Under the pieces are notes generated by a model. That model was not told where the DNA came from, searched no databases, and saw only the letters and a program-made list of their open reading frames with translations. The translations under genes were made by a program, and so were the position numbers. This document shows positions 1 to 7,991 of a stretch of DNA of 25,692 bases, one piece after another. Source of the stretch: Spirochaeta sp. (GTDB lineage Bacteria; Spirochaetota; Spirochaetia; DSM-27196; Alkalispirochaetaceae); assembly GCA_027859055.1 (NCBI GenBank), contig JAQIBO010000045.1, forward strand, positions 1-25,692, written 5' to 3'. Numbering within the stretch: position 1 is the first letter of the stretch; every line of letters begins with the position of its first letter.

Positions 1-38
1 CAGAAATAGTAACACCGCGCTTTTGCGGATTAATGACA

Positions 39-67
39 ACGCCGGCGACCGTCGCCGGCGTTTTTTT
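39..67 (+). terminator. Rho-independent terminator of an upstream, off-window gene
   Basis: A perfect 10-bp stem (39-48 with 52-61; acgccggcga / tcgccggcgt) with a 3-base loop runs straight into a T-run (61-67). This is the textbook intrinsic-terminator layout on the + strand. It lies 74 bases before the first gene, so it most likely ends the preceding transcript, which is outside the window. An attenuator role for the transporter operon is possible but I see no competing antiterminator stem. It is the only T-tailed hairpin I found in the window. Confidence 0.85.
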
Positions 68-84
68 ACGCCCGTCCCCCCGCG

Positions 85-113
85 TAGACAGGTCGCCGCC
101 TTTTCGCTACCCT
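85..113 (+). promoter_or_regulatory. Candidate sigma70-type promoter of the TrpXYZ-like operon
   Basis: TAGACA (85-90, five of six to TTGACA), a 17-base spacer and TACCCT (108-113, which keeps the TA...T positions). It sits just after the terminator and predicts a leader of about 20 nt carrying the AAGGAGGA ribosome-binding site at 125-132. The -10 is poor, so the assignment is tentative. Confidence 0.35.
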
Positions 114-140
114 TCCACGCCGTTAAGGAGGACTACGACT

Positions 141-1163
141 ATGCATACCGTTCGCCGTTGGATCACCCCCATCACGATTTTCTTATTTCTGGCCGCGTCT
201 GCCTGGGCTACCGGCTCGCCGGAGCAGGATGACACTGCCGCCCCGGATCCCGGTACCGCCACAATCGGAATTTCCAAGATCGTCGCCCATCCCGCCCTCG
301 ACGCGGTGGAGCAGGGCATCATGGATGAGCTTGCCGAGCTCGGATACACCGACATCACCTACGATCTGCAGAACGCCAACGGAGATATCTCCACGGCGGC
401 CAGCATCGCCAGCAAGTTCCGGAACGACCGCGTGGACCTGGCTGTCGGCATCGCCACCCCCACTGCGCAGGCACTGGTAAACGCAATTACCGACGTTCCC
501 GTTGTATTCGCCGTGGTTACCGATCCGGTCGGTGCCGGCCTCATCTCTTCAGTGGACTCCGGAGAGGGCAACGTCACCGGTTCCTCCGACATGGCGCCGG
601 TGGCCGCGCAGTTTGACCTCATGGAACAACTCGGGGATGTCCAAACGGTGGGCCATGTATACGCCAGCGGTGAATCCAACGCGGTTGCCCTCGCGGAGCT
701 TGCCCAGGAAACCGCCGCCCAACGGGGCCTGGAGTTCGTTGAGGCCACCGTGGTCAACTCCAGCGAGGTTCGCTCGGCAACCCAGTCAATCGTAGACCGC
801 GTCGACGTCCTGTACGTCAGTACCGACAACACCGTGGTCAGCGCCATTTCCGCGCTCACCGAGGTCGCCGCGGCGGCGGGTGTACCGGTTATCAGCGCCG
901 ACACCACATCAGCAGAGGACGGCGGCGTCCTGGCGGCGCTCGGCTTCAACTACTACAAGTTTGGTCGTGCAACCGGCCGTCTCATCGCGGATATCCTTGA
1001 GGGAACCGACCCGGCGGACATACCGACGCTTTTTCTCACCGATCCGTCGGACCTGGACCTGCTCATCAACCTGGACGTTGCCGCCGAACTCGGCCTTGAC
1101 GTGCCGGATGCGGTCATGCAGGACGCATCGATCGTCATAGAAAACGGACAGATTCGAGACTGA
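141..1163 (+). CDS. ABC transporter substrate-binding protein, TrpX-like (COG2984)
   Basis: Predicted periplasmic receptor of an ABC importer. The start is ATG 141, preceded by a strong AAGGAGGA at 125-132; the frame stays open upstream to 33, but that would add 36 residues before the signal sequence. The 340-residue product begins with a signal peptide (hydrophobic stretch about residues 8-23, likely cut after AWA). The mature part has the ABC_sub_bind (PF04392) pattern: a start like KIVAHPALDAVEQGIMDEL, then a QNANGD segment and two alternating Rossmann-like lobes. Family members of known function bind tryptophan or tyrosine (TrpX), but substrates vary and cannot be read from the sequence. 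It is followed by a U-less stem-loop and then its permease and ATPase genes. Confidence 0.88.
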   Translation: MHTVRRWITPITIFLFLAASAWATGSPEQDDTAAPDPGTATIGISKIVAHPALDAVEQGIMDELAELGYTDITYDLQNANGDISTAASIASKFRNDRVDLAVGIATPTAQALVNAITDVPVVFAVVTDPVGAGLISSVDSGEGNVTGSSDMAPVAAQFDLMEQLGDVQTVGHVYASGESNAVALAELAQETAAQRGLEFVEATVVNSSEVRSATQSIVDRVDVLYVSTDNTVVSAISALTEVAAAAGVPVISADTTSAEDGGVLAALGFNYYKFGRATGRLIADILEGTDPADIPTLFLTDPSDLDLLINLDVAAELGLDVPDAVMQDASIVIENGQIRD

Positions 1164-1171
1164 GACCCTAC

Positions 1172-1195
1172 CGGCGGTGGACCGATCCACCGCCG
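1172..1195 (+). other. Perfect intercistronic stem-loop after the binding-protein gene
   Basis: 10-bp perfect stem (1172-1181 with 1186-1195; cggcggtgga / tccaccgccg) with a CCGA loop and no T-tract. It lies 8 bases after the TrpX-like stop codon and 18 bases before the permease start. It is the same arrangement as at 4234-4263 in the liv operon. The probable role, by analogy with other binding-protein operons, is 3'-end protection or partial termination that lets the receptor be made in excess. Confidence 0.7.
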
Positions 1196-1213
1196 AACAG
1201 GACGGAAACACCC

Positions 1214-2149
1214 ATGGTAGAAGCGATACTCGTAGAGGGTCTGCTGTACGGCATTATGGCCCTCGGCGTTTTTATCACCTTTCGGATTCTCGACTTTCCC
1301 GACCTTTCCGTGGACGGCTCCTTTCCGCTGGGCGCCGCGATCATGGCGACGGCGATCGTGAACGGCGTTCCGTTGCTCCTGGCGCTGCTTCTAGCCTTTC
1401 TCGGGGGTCTTGCCGCCGGGGCGGTCACCGCCACCATTCACAACAAACTCAAAGTCCCCAACCTGCTTGCGGGTATTCTCACCATGACGATGCTCTGGTC
1501 GGTCAATATCCGGATTCTGGGGAACAGGGCGAACCTGCCACTTCTGCGGGAGCCCACCATCCTCAGCGTGGTCACAGACCGGCTCGCCGGGGTGATGCCC
1601 CGGGAATGGGCGGTGTTTACCTTTTTTCTGCTGGTGGCCCTGGCGATCAAGTTTCTGCTGGACATATTTTTTCACACCGACCTGGGCCTGACCCTCGGCG
1701 CCATGGGCGACAACCAGCAAATGGTGGTCAGCCAGGGCGTGAACCCGGAGTGGATGAAGCTGATCGGCGTCGGACTGTCCAACGGCCTCGTCGCCATATC
1801 CGGCGCCTTTGCCGCCCAGTTTCAGGGGTTTGCCGACGTCAACATGGGACAAAGCATCGTCATCGCGGGTCTCGCCTCGGTGATGATCGGCGAGTTCGTC
1901 CTCAAATCAAGCCGCATCGGGCTACTGACCGTCCGCGTCTTGCTCGGGTCAATTATCTATCGCGGCATCATGTACCTCGGCCGCTACTACGGTTACTACA
2001 TCAACCTCACCCCCAACGACCTTCGCCTGCTCACGGGGCTCCTCATTATCGGCTCGCTCATTATCAGCCGCTACCGCACCGGACGCAGCGAGTCGGCCCG
2101 ACTGCGCAAAAGCATCCGCGCCGCAAAAAACGGAGAGCGAACGATATGA
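1214..2149 (+). CDS. ABC transporter permease, TrpY-like (COG4120)
   Basis: Integral inner-membrane permease of 311 residues, of the BPD_transp_2 type shared with ribose and branched-chain amino-acid importers. It opens with a hydrophobic N-terminus (VEAILVEGLLYGIMALGVF) followed by the family-typical FRILDFPDLSVDGSFPLGAA segment, and it has about eight to nine membrane segments. The conserved DLGLTLGAMGDNQQM loop (about residues 156-170) probably contacts the ATPase. ATG 1214 is preceded only by a weak AGGACGGA. The stop codon overlaps the next start (ATGA at 2146-2149), so translation is coupled. It works with the 141-1163 receptor and the 2146-2937 ATPase. Confidence 0.88.
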   Translation: MVEAILVEGLLYGIMALGVFITFRILDFPDLSVDGSFPLGAAIMATAIVNGVPLLLALLLAFLGGLAAGAVTATIHNKLKVPNLLAGILTMTMLWSVNIRILGNRANLPLLREPTILSVVTDRLAGVMPREWAVFTFFLLVALAIKFLLDIFFHTDLGLTLGAMGDNQQMVVSQGVNPEWMKLIGVGLSNGLVAISGAFAAQFQGFADVNMGQSIVIAGLASVMIGEFVLKSSRIGLLTVRVLLGSIIYRGIMYLGRYYGYYINLTPNDLRLLTGLLIIGSLIISRYRTGRSESARLRKSIRAAKNGERTI

Positions 2150-2937
2150 TTCTCCTGGAACAGGTTTCCAAGACGTTCCATCCGGGAACGGTGAACGAAG
2201 TCAGCGCGCTCCGTCCGGTGGACCTCAGCGTGAAAGAGGGTGACTTTATCACCGTCATCGGCAGTAACGGCGCCGGAAAGAGCACTCTTTTCAACCTGGT
2301 GGCCGGTGGGTATCCGCCCAGCACCGGGCGCATCCGCATTAACGATGCGGAGGTGACGCGACAACCGGAATACCGCCGCGCCCAGTACATCGGGCGCATC
2401 TTCCAGGACCCGATGCTGGGGACCGCCGGCAATATGACCCTGGAAGACAACATGATGGTCGCCTACCGGAAAGGGTTTCGTGGTCTGCGCATCAGCCTGA
2501 ACCGGAAGATGCGCCGCTACTTTCAGGACCAGCTGGTGGACCTCAAGATGGGCCTGGAAGACCGGATGAAGGACAACGTCCGCCTCCTCTCCGGGGGCCA
2601 GCGCCAGGCGCTGACATTGTTGATGATGGTCCTTTCCCGGCCGGCGCTTATCCTTCTTGATGAGCATACCGCCGCCCTGGACCCCAAAAACGCCGCGATC
2701 GTTCTGGAACTCACCCGGCGTTACGTCGAAGAGTACCGCCTGACCACGATGATGATCACCCACAACATGCAGCACGCGATCGACTATGGAAATCGCCTCC
2801 TTATGATGGACGCCGGCGAGGTGATTCTTGACCTGTGCGGGGAAGAAAAGCAGAAACTCACCGTCGATGGCCTGGTGGATCGGTTTCACCGCATCCGGCG
2901 TCACGAACTGGAAAGTGATGAGGCGCGGCTGTCCTGA
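2146..2937 (+). CDS. ABC transporter ATP-binding protein, TrpZ-like (COG1101)
   Basis: Cytoplasmic ATPase of the importer, 263 residues. Walker A is GSNGAGKST (39-47), the Q-loop lies in GRIFQDP (83-89), the ABC signature is LSGGQRQ (148-154) and Walker B is ALILLDE (167-173), followed by HTAALDP; the switch histidine is in MITHNMQHA. The LDEHTAALDP wording, rather than LDEPTAALDP, is characteristic of this COG1101 subfamily. The start is ATG 2146, overlapping the permease stop, in frame with a much longer open frame reaching back to 1177 that is only the out-of-frame shadow of the permease gene. This is the last gene of the operon; a 118-base gap follows. Confidence 0.9.
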   Translation: MILLEQVSKTFHPGTVNEVSALRPVDLSVKEGDFITVIGSNGAGKSTLFNLVAGGYPPSTGRIRINDAEVTRQPEYRRAQYIGRIFQDPMLGTAGNMTLEDNMMVAYRKGFRGLRISLNRKMRRYFQDQLVDLKMGLEDRMKDNVRLLSGGQRQALTLLMMVLSRPALILLDEHTAALDPKNAAIVLELTRRYVEEYRLTTMMITHNMQHAIDYGNRLLMMDAGEVILDLCGEEKQKLTVDGLVDRFHRIRRHELESDEARLS

Positions 2938-2999
2938 ACATCTGTTCTGCGGACTATTTATTGTAAACGCATATTTATGCAGTAGTTTTGGTGCGGACC

Positions 3000-3029
3000 T
3001 TGCATTGCAGCGACGCTCTGCACCATAAT
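3000..3029 (+). promoter_or_regulatory. Candidate promoter of the liv operon
   Basis: TTGCAT (3000-3005), an 18-base spacer and CATAAT (3024-3029, five of six to TATAAT) in the 118-base gap before livK. The -35 match is only three of six. Nearby small inverted repeats, gcatatttatgc (2969-2980) and TGCAG...CTGCA (3006-3022, inside the spacer), could be operator half-sites. No T-box or other riboswitch is recognisable. Confidence 0.35.
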
Positions 3030-3055
3030 GCCGAATATTTTTCAAGGAGGAATGC

Positions 3056-4213
3056 ATGAAGAAAAGGCTTTCAATCATTGCCATAGTGGCAGTGGCGGTT
3101 GTTTTGGTATTTATCGGCTGTCAACCAGAAGAAGAAGCAGGTACGACGGAGCAACCACAGGAAGAGGCGGGCCCGATTAAGATCGGCGTAGCCGGTGCGC
3201 ACAGCGGAGACCTCGCGTCCTACGGACTGCCGACGGTGAACGCCGCGGAGCTGGTCGTGGCACAGGCCAACGCGGATGGCGGCATCTTGGGCCGCCAGAT
3301 CGAGCTGGTGGTAGAGGACGACCAGTGCCAGCCGGAAGTTGCCACCAACACGGCGTCCAAGCTTGTTGGTGAAGAGGTTGCAGCCGTTATCGGTCATATC
3401 TGTTCCGGGGCAACCCGCGCAGCGCTGGGGATCTACACTGGTGAAAACATCATTACGATCTCTCCCTCGGCGACCAACCCGGGTTTGACCCAGAGTGGCG
3501 AGTACCCCACCTTTTTCCGCACCATCGCGCCGGATGACGCACAGGGTGAGATGCAGGCGCAGTTTGTCGCCGAAGAGCTCGGAGCCGAGACGGTTGTGAT
3601 TCTTCACGACGGTGGCGACTACGGAAAAGGCCTGGCGGACTTTGCCCAGGCGTCGCTGGAAGCGAACTACCCCGACGTTGAGATCGCCCTCTATGAAGGT
3701 GTGACCGTCGGCGCCGTCGACTACAGCGCGATCGTCAACCGTGTCGGAGCCGCCGATGCGGACGCGGTGATCTTCGGTGGATACCATCCCGAGGCGTCCA
3801 AGCTGGTCGGCCAGATGCGCGCCCAGGGAATAGATATTCCGTTTGTCTCCGGTGACGGCGTCAAAGACGAATCGTTTATCGAGGTTGCCGGGGACAGCGC
3901 CGAAGGCGTGTACGCAACTGGTCCGCGGGATACCGCCGGCAATCCGGTGGCAGAGGCTGCCCGGGACGCCCACGTTGAGGAATACGGTGAAGAGCCGGGA
4001 CCGTTCTTCATGAACGCCTACTCTGCGGCGCTTGCGATCGTGAACGCGATTGAAGCGGCGGGATCAACCGACCCCGACGCCGTGATGGAGGCGTTGCGCA
4101 GTGAATCCGTCGATACCCCGGTTGGTTCTATCAGCTTTGATGACGCCGGTGATGCTATCGGTGTCGGATTTGCGATCTACCAGGTTCAGGACGGCGTTTA
4201 CGTCGAGCTCTGA
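3056..4213 (+). CDS. livK: Branched-chain amino-acid ABC transporter, substrate-binding lipoprotein
   Basis: 385-residue receptor of the Liv/HAAT importer family (Peripla_BP_6). It starts at ATG 3056 behind a strong AAGGAGGAA. The N-terminus is a lipoprotein signal: positive MKKR, hydrophobic core, lipobox FIGC with acylated Cys22, then an acidic Gln/Glu linker. The mature domain opens with IKIGVAGAHSGDLASYGLPT and contains the typical NADGGILGRQIELVVEDDQC, a GHICSGATRAA ligand-binding region, SPSATNPGLT and FRTIAPDDAQG. The substrate is probably Leu/Ile/Val or another small amino acid, but these receptors also take amides and urea. First gene of livKHMGF; a strong stem-loop separates it from livH. 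Confidence 0.92.
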   Translation: MKKRLSIIAIVAVAVVLVFIGCQPEEEAGTTEQPQEEAGPIKIGVAGAHSGDLASYGLPTVNAAELVVAQANADGGILGRQIELVVEDDQCQPEVATNTASKLVGEEVAAVIGHICSGATRAALGIYTGENIITISPSATNPGLTQSGEYPTFFRTIAPDDAQGEMQAQFVAEELGAETVVILHDGGDYGKGLADFAQASLEANYPDVEIALYEGVTVGAVDYSAIVNRVGAADADAVIFGGYHPEASKLVGQMRAQGIDIPFVSGDGVKDESFIEVAGDSAEGVYATGPRDTAGNPVAEAARDAHVEEYGEEPGPFFMNAYSAALAIVNAIEAAGSTDPDAVMEALRSESVDTPVGSISFDDAGDAIGVGFAIYQVQDGVYVEL

Positions 4214-4233
4214 TTAATCCTCTCACGTACATG

Positions 4234-4263
4234 CGGCAGGCGGGTGGTAACACCCGCCTGCCG
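4234..4263 (+). other. Perfect 13-bp stem-loop between livK and livH
   Basis: Left arm 4234-4246 (cggcaggcgggtg) pairs perfectly with 4251-4263 (cacccgcctgccg) around a GTAA (GNRA-type) tetraloop. There is no T-run after it (gctattta), so it is not a classical terminator. It sits 20 bases past the livK stop and 23 bases before livH. The likely role is stabilising the livK message or reducing read-through to the membrane and ATPase genes. Confidence 0.8.
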
Positions 4264-4286
4264 GCTATTTACGCGGAAACACGCAC

Positions 4287-5195
4287 ATGGACACAGAATA
4301 CTTTTTTCGGCTGTTTTTCAGTGGGCTCACGCGGGGAAGCATTTACGCACTGCTCGCCCTGGGGTACACGATGGTCTACGGGATCATCAAACTCATAAAC
4401 TTCGCTCACGGTGAGATCTACATGATCGGCGCCTTTATCGCCCTGATCATGTCCGGCGTGTTTTCGATCATGGGACTGCCCGTCCCGGCGATCGCGGCCC
4501 TGGCAAGTCTGGTGGCGCTGGTCTATTCATCGGCGTATGGCTACACCGTAGAGAAACTCGCCTACAAACCGTTGCGACGAGCACCGCGCCTTTCGGTGCT
4601 TATCGGAGCGATCGGGATGTCCCTTTTTCTCCAGAACTACGTTCTGCTCTCTCAGACATCCAACTTTCTGCCCTTCCCGTCAATGCTTCCGGGATTGCGT
4701 ATACCCGCTGCGCTTGAAGAAATCGTTTCACCGGTGCAGGTGTTTATCTTTGCCACCACTACGGTGGTCATGGTGATCCTCACGCTCCTGATCAAATACA
4801 CCAAAATGGGCAAGTCGATGCGGGCAACCAGTCAGGACCGCACGATGGCGACGCTGGTGGGCATTAACGTGAACCGTGTTATCAGCTGGACGTTCCTGAT
4901 CGGGAGTTTTACCGCCGCCCTCGGCGGAATCCTGATCAGCTCGTTTATCGGCCAGATCAACTTCTACATCGGTTTTGTGGCGGGTATCAAAGCGTTTGTT
5001 GCCGCGGTGCTTGGCGGTATCGGCAGCATTCCCGGTGCGGTCCTCGGCAGCCTCGTTCTCGGCATGGCCGAGTCCTACGCGGCGGGGTATCTCTCCAGCG
5101 TCTATGAGGATGTCTTCGCGTTTTTGATCCTCGTTGTGATCCTGATCTTCAAGCCCTCCGGTCTGCTCGGCAAGCCGGAAGTCCAGAAGGTGTAA
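4287..5195 (+). CDS. livH: Branched-chain amino-acid ABC transporter permease LivH
   Basis: 302-residue inner-membrane permease with about eight membrane segments, the usual LivH length. Diagnostic text includes an N-terminal FFSGLTRGSIYALLALGYTMVYGIIKLINFAHGEI-type block (residues 7-43), a cytoplasmic EAA-like loop around TKMGKSMRATSQDRTMATLVGINVNRVI (about 171-198), and the C-terminal LGGIGSIPGAVLGSLVLG region. It starts at ATG 4287; the ribosome-binding site is poor, in keeping with lower output than livK. It pairs with LivM to form the channel. Confidence 0.93.
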   Translation: MDTEYFFRLFFSGLTRGSIYALLALGYTMVYGIIKLINFAHGEIYMIGAFIALIMSGVFSIMGLPVPAIAALASLVALVYSSAYGYTVEKLAYKPLRRAPRLSVLIGAIGMSLFLQNYVLLSQTSNFLPFPSMLPGLRIPAALEEIVSPVQVFIFATTTVVMVILTLLIKYTKMGKSMRATSQDRTMATLVGINVNRVISWTFLIGSFTAALGGILISSFIGQINFYIGFVAGIKAFVAAVLGGIGSIPGAVLGSLVLGMAESYAAGYLSSVYEDVFAFLILVVILIFKPSGLLGKPEVQKV

Positions 5196-5210
5196 GAAGG
5201 GGAATCAGAA

Positions 5211-6482
5211 ATGGAATTCAAAGAGATTAAACGGACGTTCGGCGTCGCTCTGTGGTTTGTCTTTCTCACCTTTCCCATCATGGTGATCAAGGTTAACGCG
5301 GTGGACAACACCCTGACGTGGCGCTGGCACAATATGCTCATCGTGGGGTTTGGTGCGTTTTTCGGCGGCCTCCTGTGGCGCTTTGCCTTGGCCCGGCGAA
5401 AGGCCCCCGGCAAGGCGGCCGCACCCACAACGGTGGGAGGAGAGGAAACGGCGGAAGGGGCCGCGGCGCGCGAGGCCAACGGACTCAAAGCGCGCTTCGC
5501 AGCCGTTGTCGCGGTGGTGAAGCGTGAAAAATACCGCAAAGGAATCTACGCCGCTCTCATCGCGATCGTCGTGATATTTCCTTTGCTCTCGTCGTTGTAC
5601 CAGACCAACATCATGATAACCGCCCTGATATACGTGATGCTTGCCCTCGGGCTGAACATCGTTATCGGTCTCGGCGGCATGCTGCACCTCGGATATATCG
5701 CGTTTTACGCGGTTGGCGCCTACACCTACGGCATTCTCAACCACTTCTTCGGAATGGGCGTCTGGGTCGCTTTGCCGCTCGGTGCGCTTTTTGCCACGGT
5801 GGCGGGCATCCTGCTGGCGTTGCCGGTGCTTCGCCTGCGGGGAGATTATCTGGCGATCGTGACACTCGGATTTGCGGAGATCGTTCGCATCGTGTTCAAC
5901 AACTCAACGCGCCTCACCGGTGGGCCCCAGGGGATCGGCGGGATTCCGCGCCCCGGCTTTTTCGGTCTGGAAATGAACCTTGCCACGGCAACCACGTACA
6001 CCTACTACATTATCGTTGCGGCGGTTGTGTTGACGGTTTTTGTCGTCTGGCGCTTTGAAAACTCCCGCCTCGGCCGCGCCCTGGTTGCAATGGGTGAAGA
6101 CGATATCGCCGCGGAATCGATGGGGATCGATATCACCCGCACCAAGGTGATCGCCTTTGCCCTCGGTTCATTGTGGGCGGGTATCGGCGGGGTGATTTTC
6201 GCCTCGCGGACAACGTTTATCAATCCCGCCAGTTTTACCGTGTGGCAATCGGTCATCGTGCTGTCCTGCGTCGTTCTCGGCGGGATGGGCTCCATTCCCG
6301 GAGCGATAGTCGGGGCGTTGGGGCTCATTCTCATACCTGAGTACCTCCGGGCGTTCTCAGACTACCGGATGCTCATGTTCGGTGCCATTCTGGTTATCAT
6401 GATGGTCTTTCGCCCCGGCGGCCTGATTCAGAAAAAACGCAAGGCGTACACCTTTCCGGTGGAGCAGGGAGGTGAGTCGTGA
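5211..6482 (+). CDS. livM: Branched-chain amino-acid ABC transporter permease LivM
   Basis: 423-residue second permease subunit, close in length to E. coli LivM (425). Residues 1-108 are an N-terminal extension: two predicted membrane segments (about 10-28 and 42-62) and a hydrophilic, Ala/Gly/Glu-rich loop (about 63-108), like the extended N-terminus of proteobacterial LivM. The core from about 109 has the ALIYVMLALGLNIVIGLGG signature and LHLGYIAFYAVGAYTYG, then ENSRLGRALVAMGEDDIAAESMGID as the ATPase-coupling loop. A ribosome-binding site (AAGAAGGGG) precedes ATG 5211. The stop overlaps the livG start by four bases (GTGA, 6479-6482). Confidence 0.92.
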   Translation: MEFKEIKRTFGVALWFVFLTFPIMVIKVNAVDNTLTWRWHNMLIVGFGAFFGGLLWRFALARRKAPGKAAAPTTVGGEETAEGAAAREANGLKARFAAVVAVVKREKYRKGIYAALIAIVVIFPLLSSLYQTNIMITALIYVMLALGLNIVIGLGGMLHLGYIAFYAVGAYTYGILNHFFGMGVWVALPLGALFATVAGILLALPVLRLRGDYLAIVTLGFAEIVRIVFNNSTRLTGGPQGIGGIPRPGFFGLEMNLATATTYTYYIIVAAVVLTVFVVWRFENSRLGRALVAMGEDDIAAESMGIDITRTKVIAFALGSLWAGIGGVIFASRTTFINPASFTVWQSVIVLSCVVLGGMGSIPGAIVGALGLILIPEYLRAFSDYRMLMFGAILVIMMVFRPGGLIQKKRKAYTFPVEQGGES

Positions 6483-7270
6483 GCCAGCAGATTCTCAACG
6501 TAAGCGGGATGACGATGGACTTCGGCGGCCTCCGGGCGGTCAACAACGTCACAATTACGATGGAGCAGCACGAGATTATCGCCCTGATCGGTCCCAACGG
6601 CGCGGGAAAAACCACTTTCTTCAACTGCGTCACCGGCGTGTATACGCCAACCCACGGGGACATTCACATCATCCCTCCCGGTAAAACGGAGCGTTCAATA
6701 AAGGGCCACAAACCCAGCGGTATCGCCGAACAGGGGCTGGCACGAACATTTCAGAACATCCGCCTCTTCGGTAATATGACCGCTCTTGAAAACGTCATGA
6801 TCGGCCGGCACAGCCGTCTCAAGGCGGGCATTATCGGCGCGATCCTGCGGGATCGAAAAACGCGGGAAGAGGAAGAACGGGTCATTTACGACAGCTACGA
6901 GGTCCTCAAACGGATGGGGCTGGCGCGCTACGTCAACGATCTGGCGCGCAATTTGCCGTACGGCGCTCAACGCCGCCTGGAGATCGCCCGCGCGCTGGCC
7001 ACGGATCCTTTTCTGCTCCTCCTGGATGAACCGGCGGCGGGGATGAACCCGCAGGAGACCAAGGAGCTGGAGGGGCTGATCAAAAAAATACGGGATACCG
7101 AAGATGTCTCGATCTTCCTGATCGAACACGATATGAACCTGGTCATGTCCCTCTCAGAGCGGATTTACGTCATGGACTACGGTCGGCTTATCGCCGAAGG
7201 ATCACCCCGGGAGGTGAAAGCCAATCCCGACGTCATTAAAGCGTACCTCGGGGAGGAAGCCATTGCTTGA
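6479..7270 (+). CDS. livG: Branched-chain amino-acid ABC transporter ATP-binding protein LivG
   Basis: 263-residue ATPase. Walker A is GPNGAGKTT (38-46), followed by FFNCVTGVYTPTHG, the long LivG-type insertion, LARTFQNIRLFGNMT, a LivG-type degenerate signature LPYGAQRR (159-166), Walker B FLLLLDEPAAG (178-188) and the switch histidine (His217, IEHDM). The start is GTG 6479, overlapping the livM stop, with GGGAGG just upstream. It partners with LivF on the cytoplasmic side of LivHM. Confidence 0.93.
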   Translation: MSQQILNVSGMTMDFGGLRAVNNVTITMEQHEIIALIGPNGAGKTTFFNCVTGVYTPTHGDIHIIPPGKTERSIKGHKPSGIAEQGLARTFQNIRLFGNMTALENVMIGRHSRLKAGIIGAILRDRKTREEEERVIYDSYEVLKRMGLARYVNDLARNLPYGAQRRLEIARALATDPFLLLLDEPAAGMNPQETKELEGLIKKIRDTEDVSIFLIEHDMNLVMSLSERIYVMDYGRLIAEGSPREVKANPDVIKAYLGEEAIA

Positions 7271-7970
7271 ACTGAAATCTGTCCGGACCTATTACGGAAA
7301 CATTCAGGCGCTGAAAGGGATCGACCTGCTTATCAACCGCGGGGAGATCATCACGCTGATCGGCGCCAACGGTGCCGGAAAATCGACCACGCTCATGTCG
7401 ATCAGTGGCGTCGTGCCACCGAAAAGCGGTGAAATAACCCTCGACGGGACCTCCATCGTCGGGATGGACCCGGATCGCATCGTTTCGCTTGGTATTTCTC
7501 AGGTACCCGAGGGACGCCGTATCTTCCCGCATCTCACGGTGCGGGAGAACCTCGATCTCGGAGCGCTGTTGCGGAAGGACAAAGCGGAAATTCGCGCCGA
7601 CCTGGACTACGTCTTCAACCTGTTTCCCATTCTTGCAGAGCGCCGCGGCCAGGCGGGCGGGACCCTCTCCGGTGGAGAGCAGCAGATGCTGGCAATCTCC
7701 CGGGCGCTGATGGCGCGTCCCAAGCTCTTGCTGCTGGATGAACCGAGTCTTGGTCTTGCGCCGCTGATCGTACAACAGATCTTTGAGATTATCGCCCAGA
7801 TCAACAGTGAAAACGGCACCACGATCTTTCTGGTGGAGCAGAACGCCAACCAGGCGCTCAAAGTGGCGCACCGCGGCTACGTTATGGAAAACGGGCGTAT
7901 TAGCCTTGCGGACACGGCGGAAAAACTTCTCAGCAACGAAGACGTAAAAAACGCGTATCTCGGCGTATAA
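7263..7970 (+). CDS. livF: Branched-chain amino-acid ABC transporter ATP-binding protein LivF
   Basis: 235-residue ATPase, typical LivF length. Walker A is GANGAGKST (34-42), the Q-loop region is SQVPEGRRIFPHLTVRENL, the signature LSGGEQQ starts at 135, Walker B LLLLDE is at 155-160 with the LivF-typical PSLGLAP, and the switch histidine is replaced by the usual VEQN. The start is TTG 7263 (reads LLELKSVRTYYG), inside the last codons of livG, with a GGGGAGGA ribosome-binding site 6-8 bases upstream. No ATG is available near the expected N-terminus. The gene ends in tandem stops TAA TAG. Confidence 0.93.
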   Translation: MLELKSVRTYYGNIQALKGIDLLINRGEIITLIGANGAGKSTTLMSISGVVPPKSGEITLDGTSIVGMDPDRIVSLGISQVPEGRRIFPHLTVRENLDLGALLRKDKAEIRADLDYVFNLFPILAERRGQAGGTLSGGEQQMLAISRALMARPKLLLLDEPSLGLAPLIVQQIFEIIAQINSENGTTIFLVEQNANQALKVAHRGYVMENGRISLADTAEKLLSNEDVKNAYLGV

Positions 7971-7991
7971 TAGATACAGGAGGCACCCGCG

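Noticed and set aside
33..140. An earlier start (position 33) for the first binding protein.
   Set aside because: It would begin inside the upstream terminator hairpin. ATG 141 has AAGGAGGA at ideal spacing and leads directly into a signal peptide.
2938..3055. T-box, leucine-responsive or other riboswitch leader before livK.
   Set aside because: The gap is only 118 bases. I found no T-box sequence, specifier stem or terminator/antiterminator pair, only short inverted repeats.
2071..3973. Long open frames of about 300-340 codons on the - strand opposite the TrpZ-like and livK genes.
   Set aside because: They are antisense to clear genes with full family motifs, have no homologous text, and reflect GC-biased third positions. 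The same holds for the long antisense frame at 19606-20484, which lies in another frame of the reductase gene.
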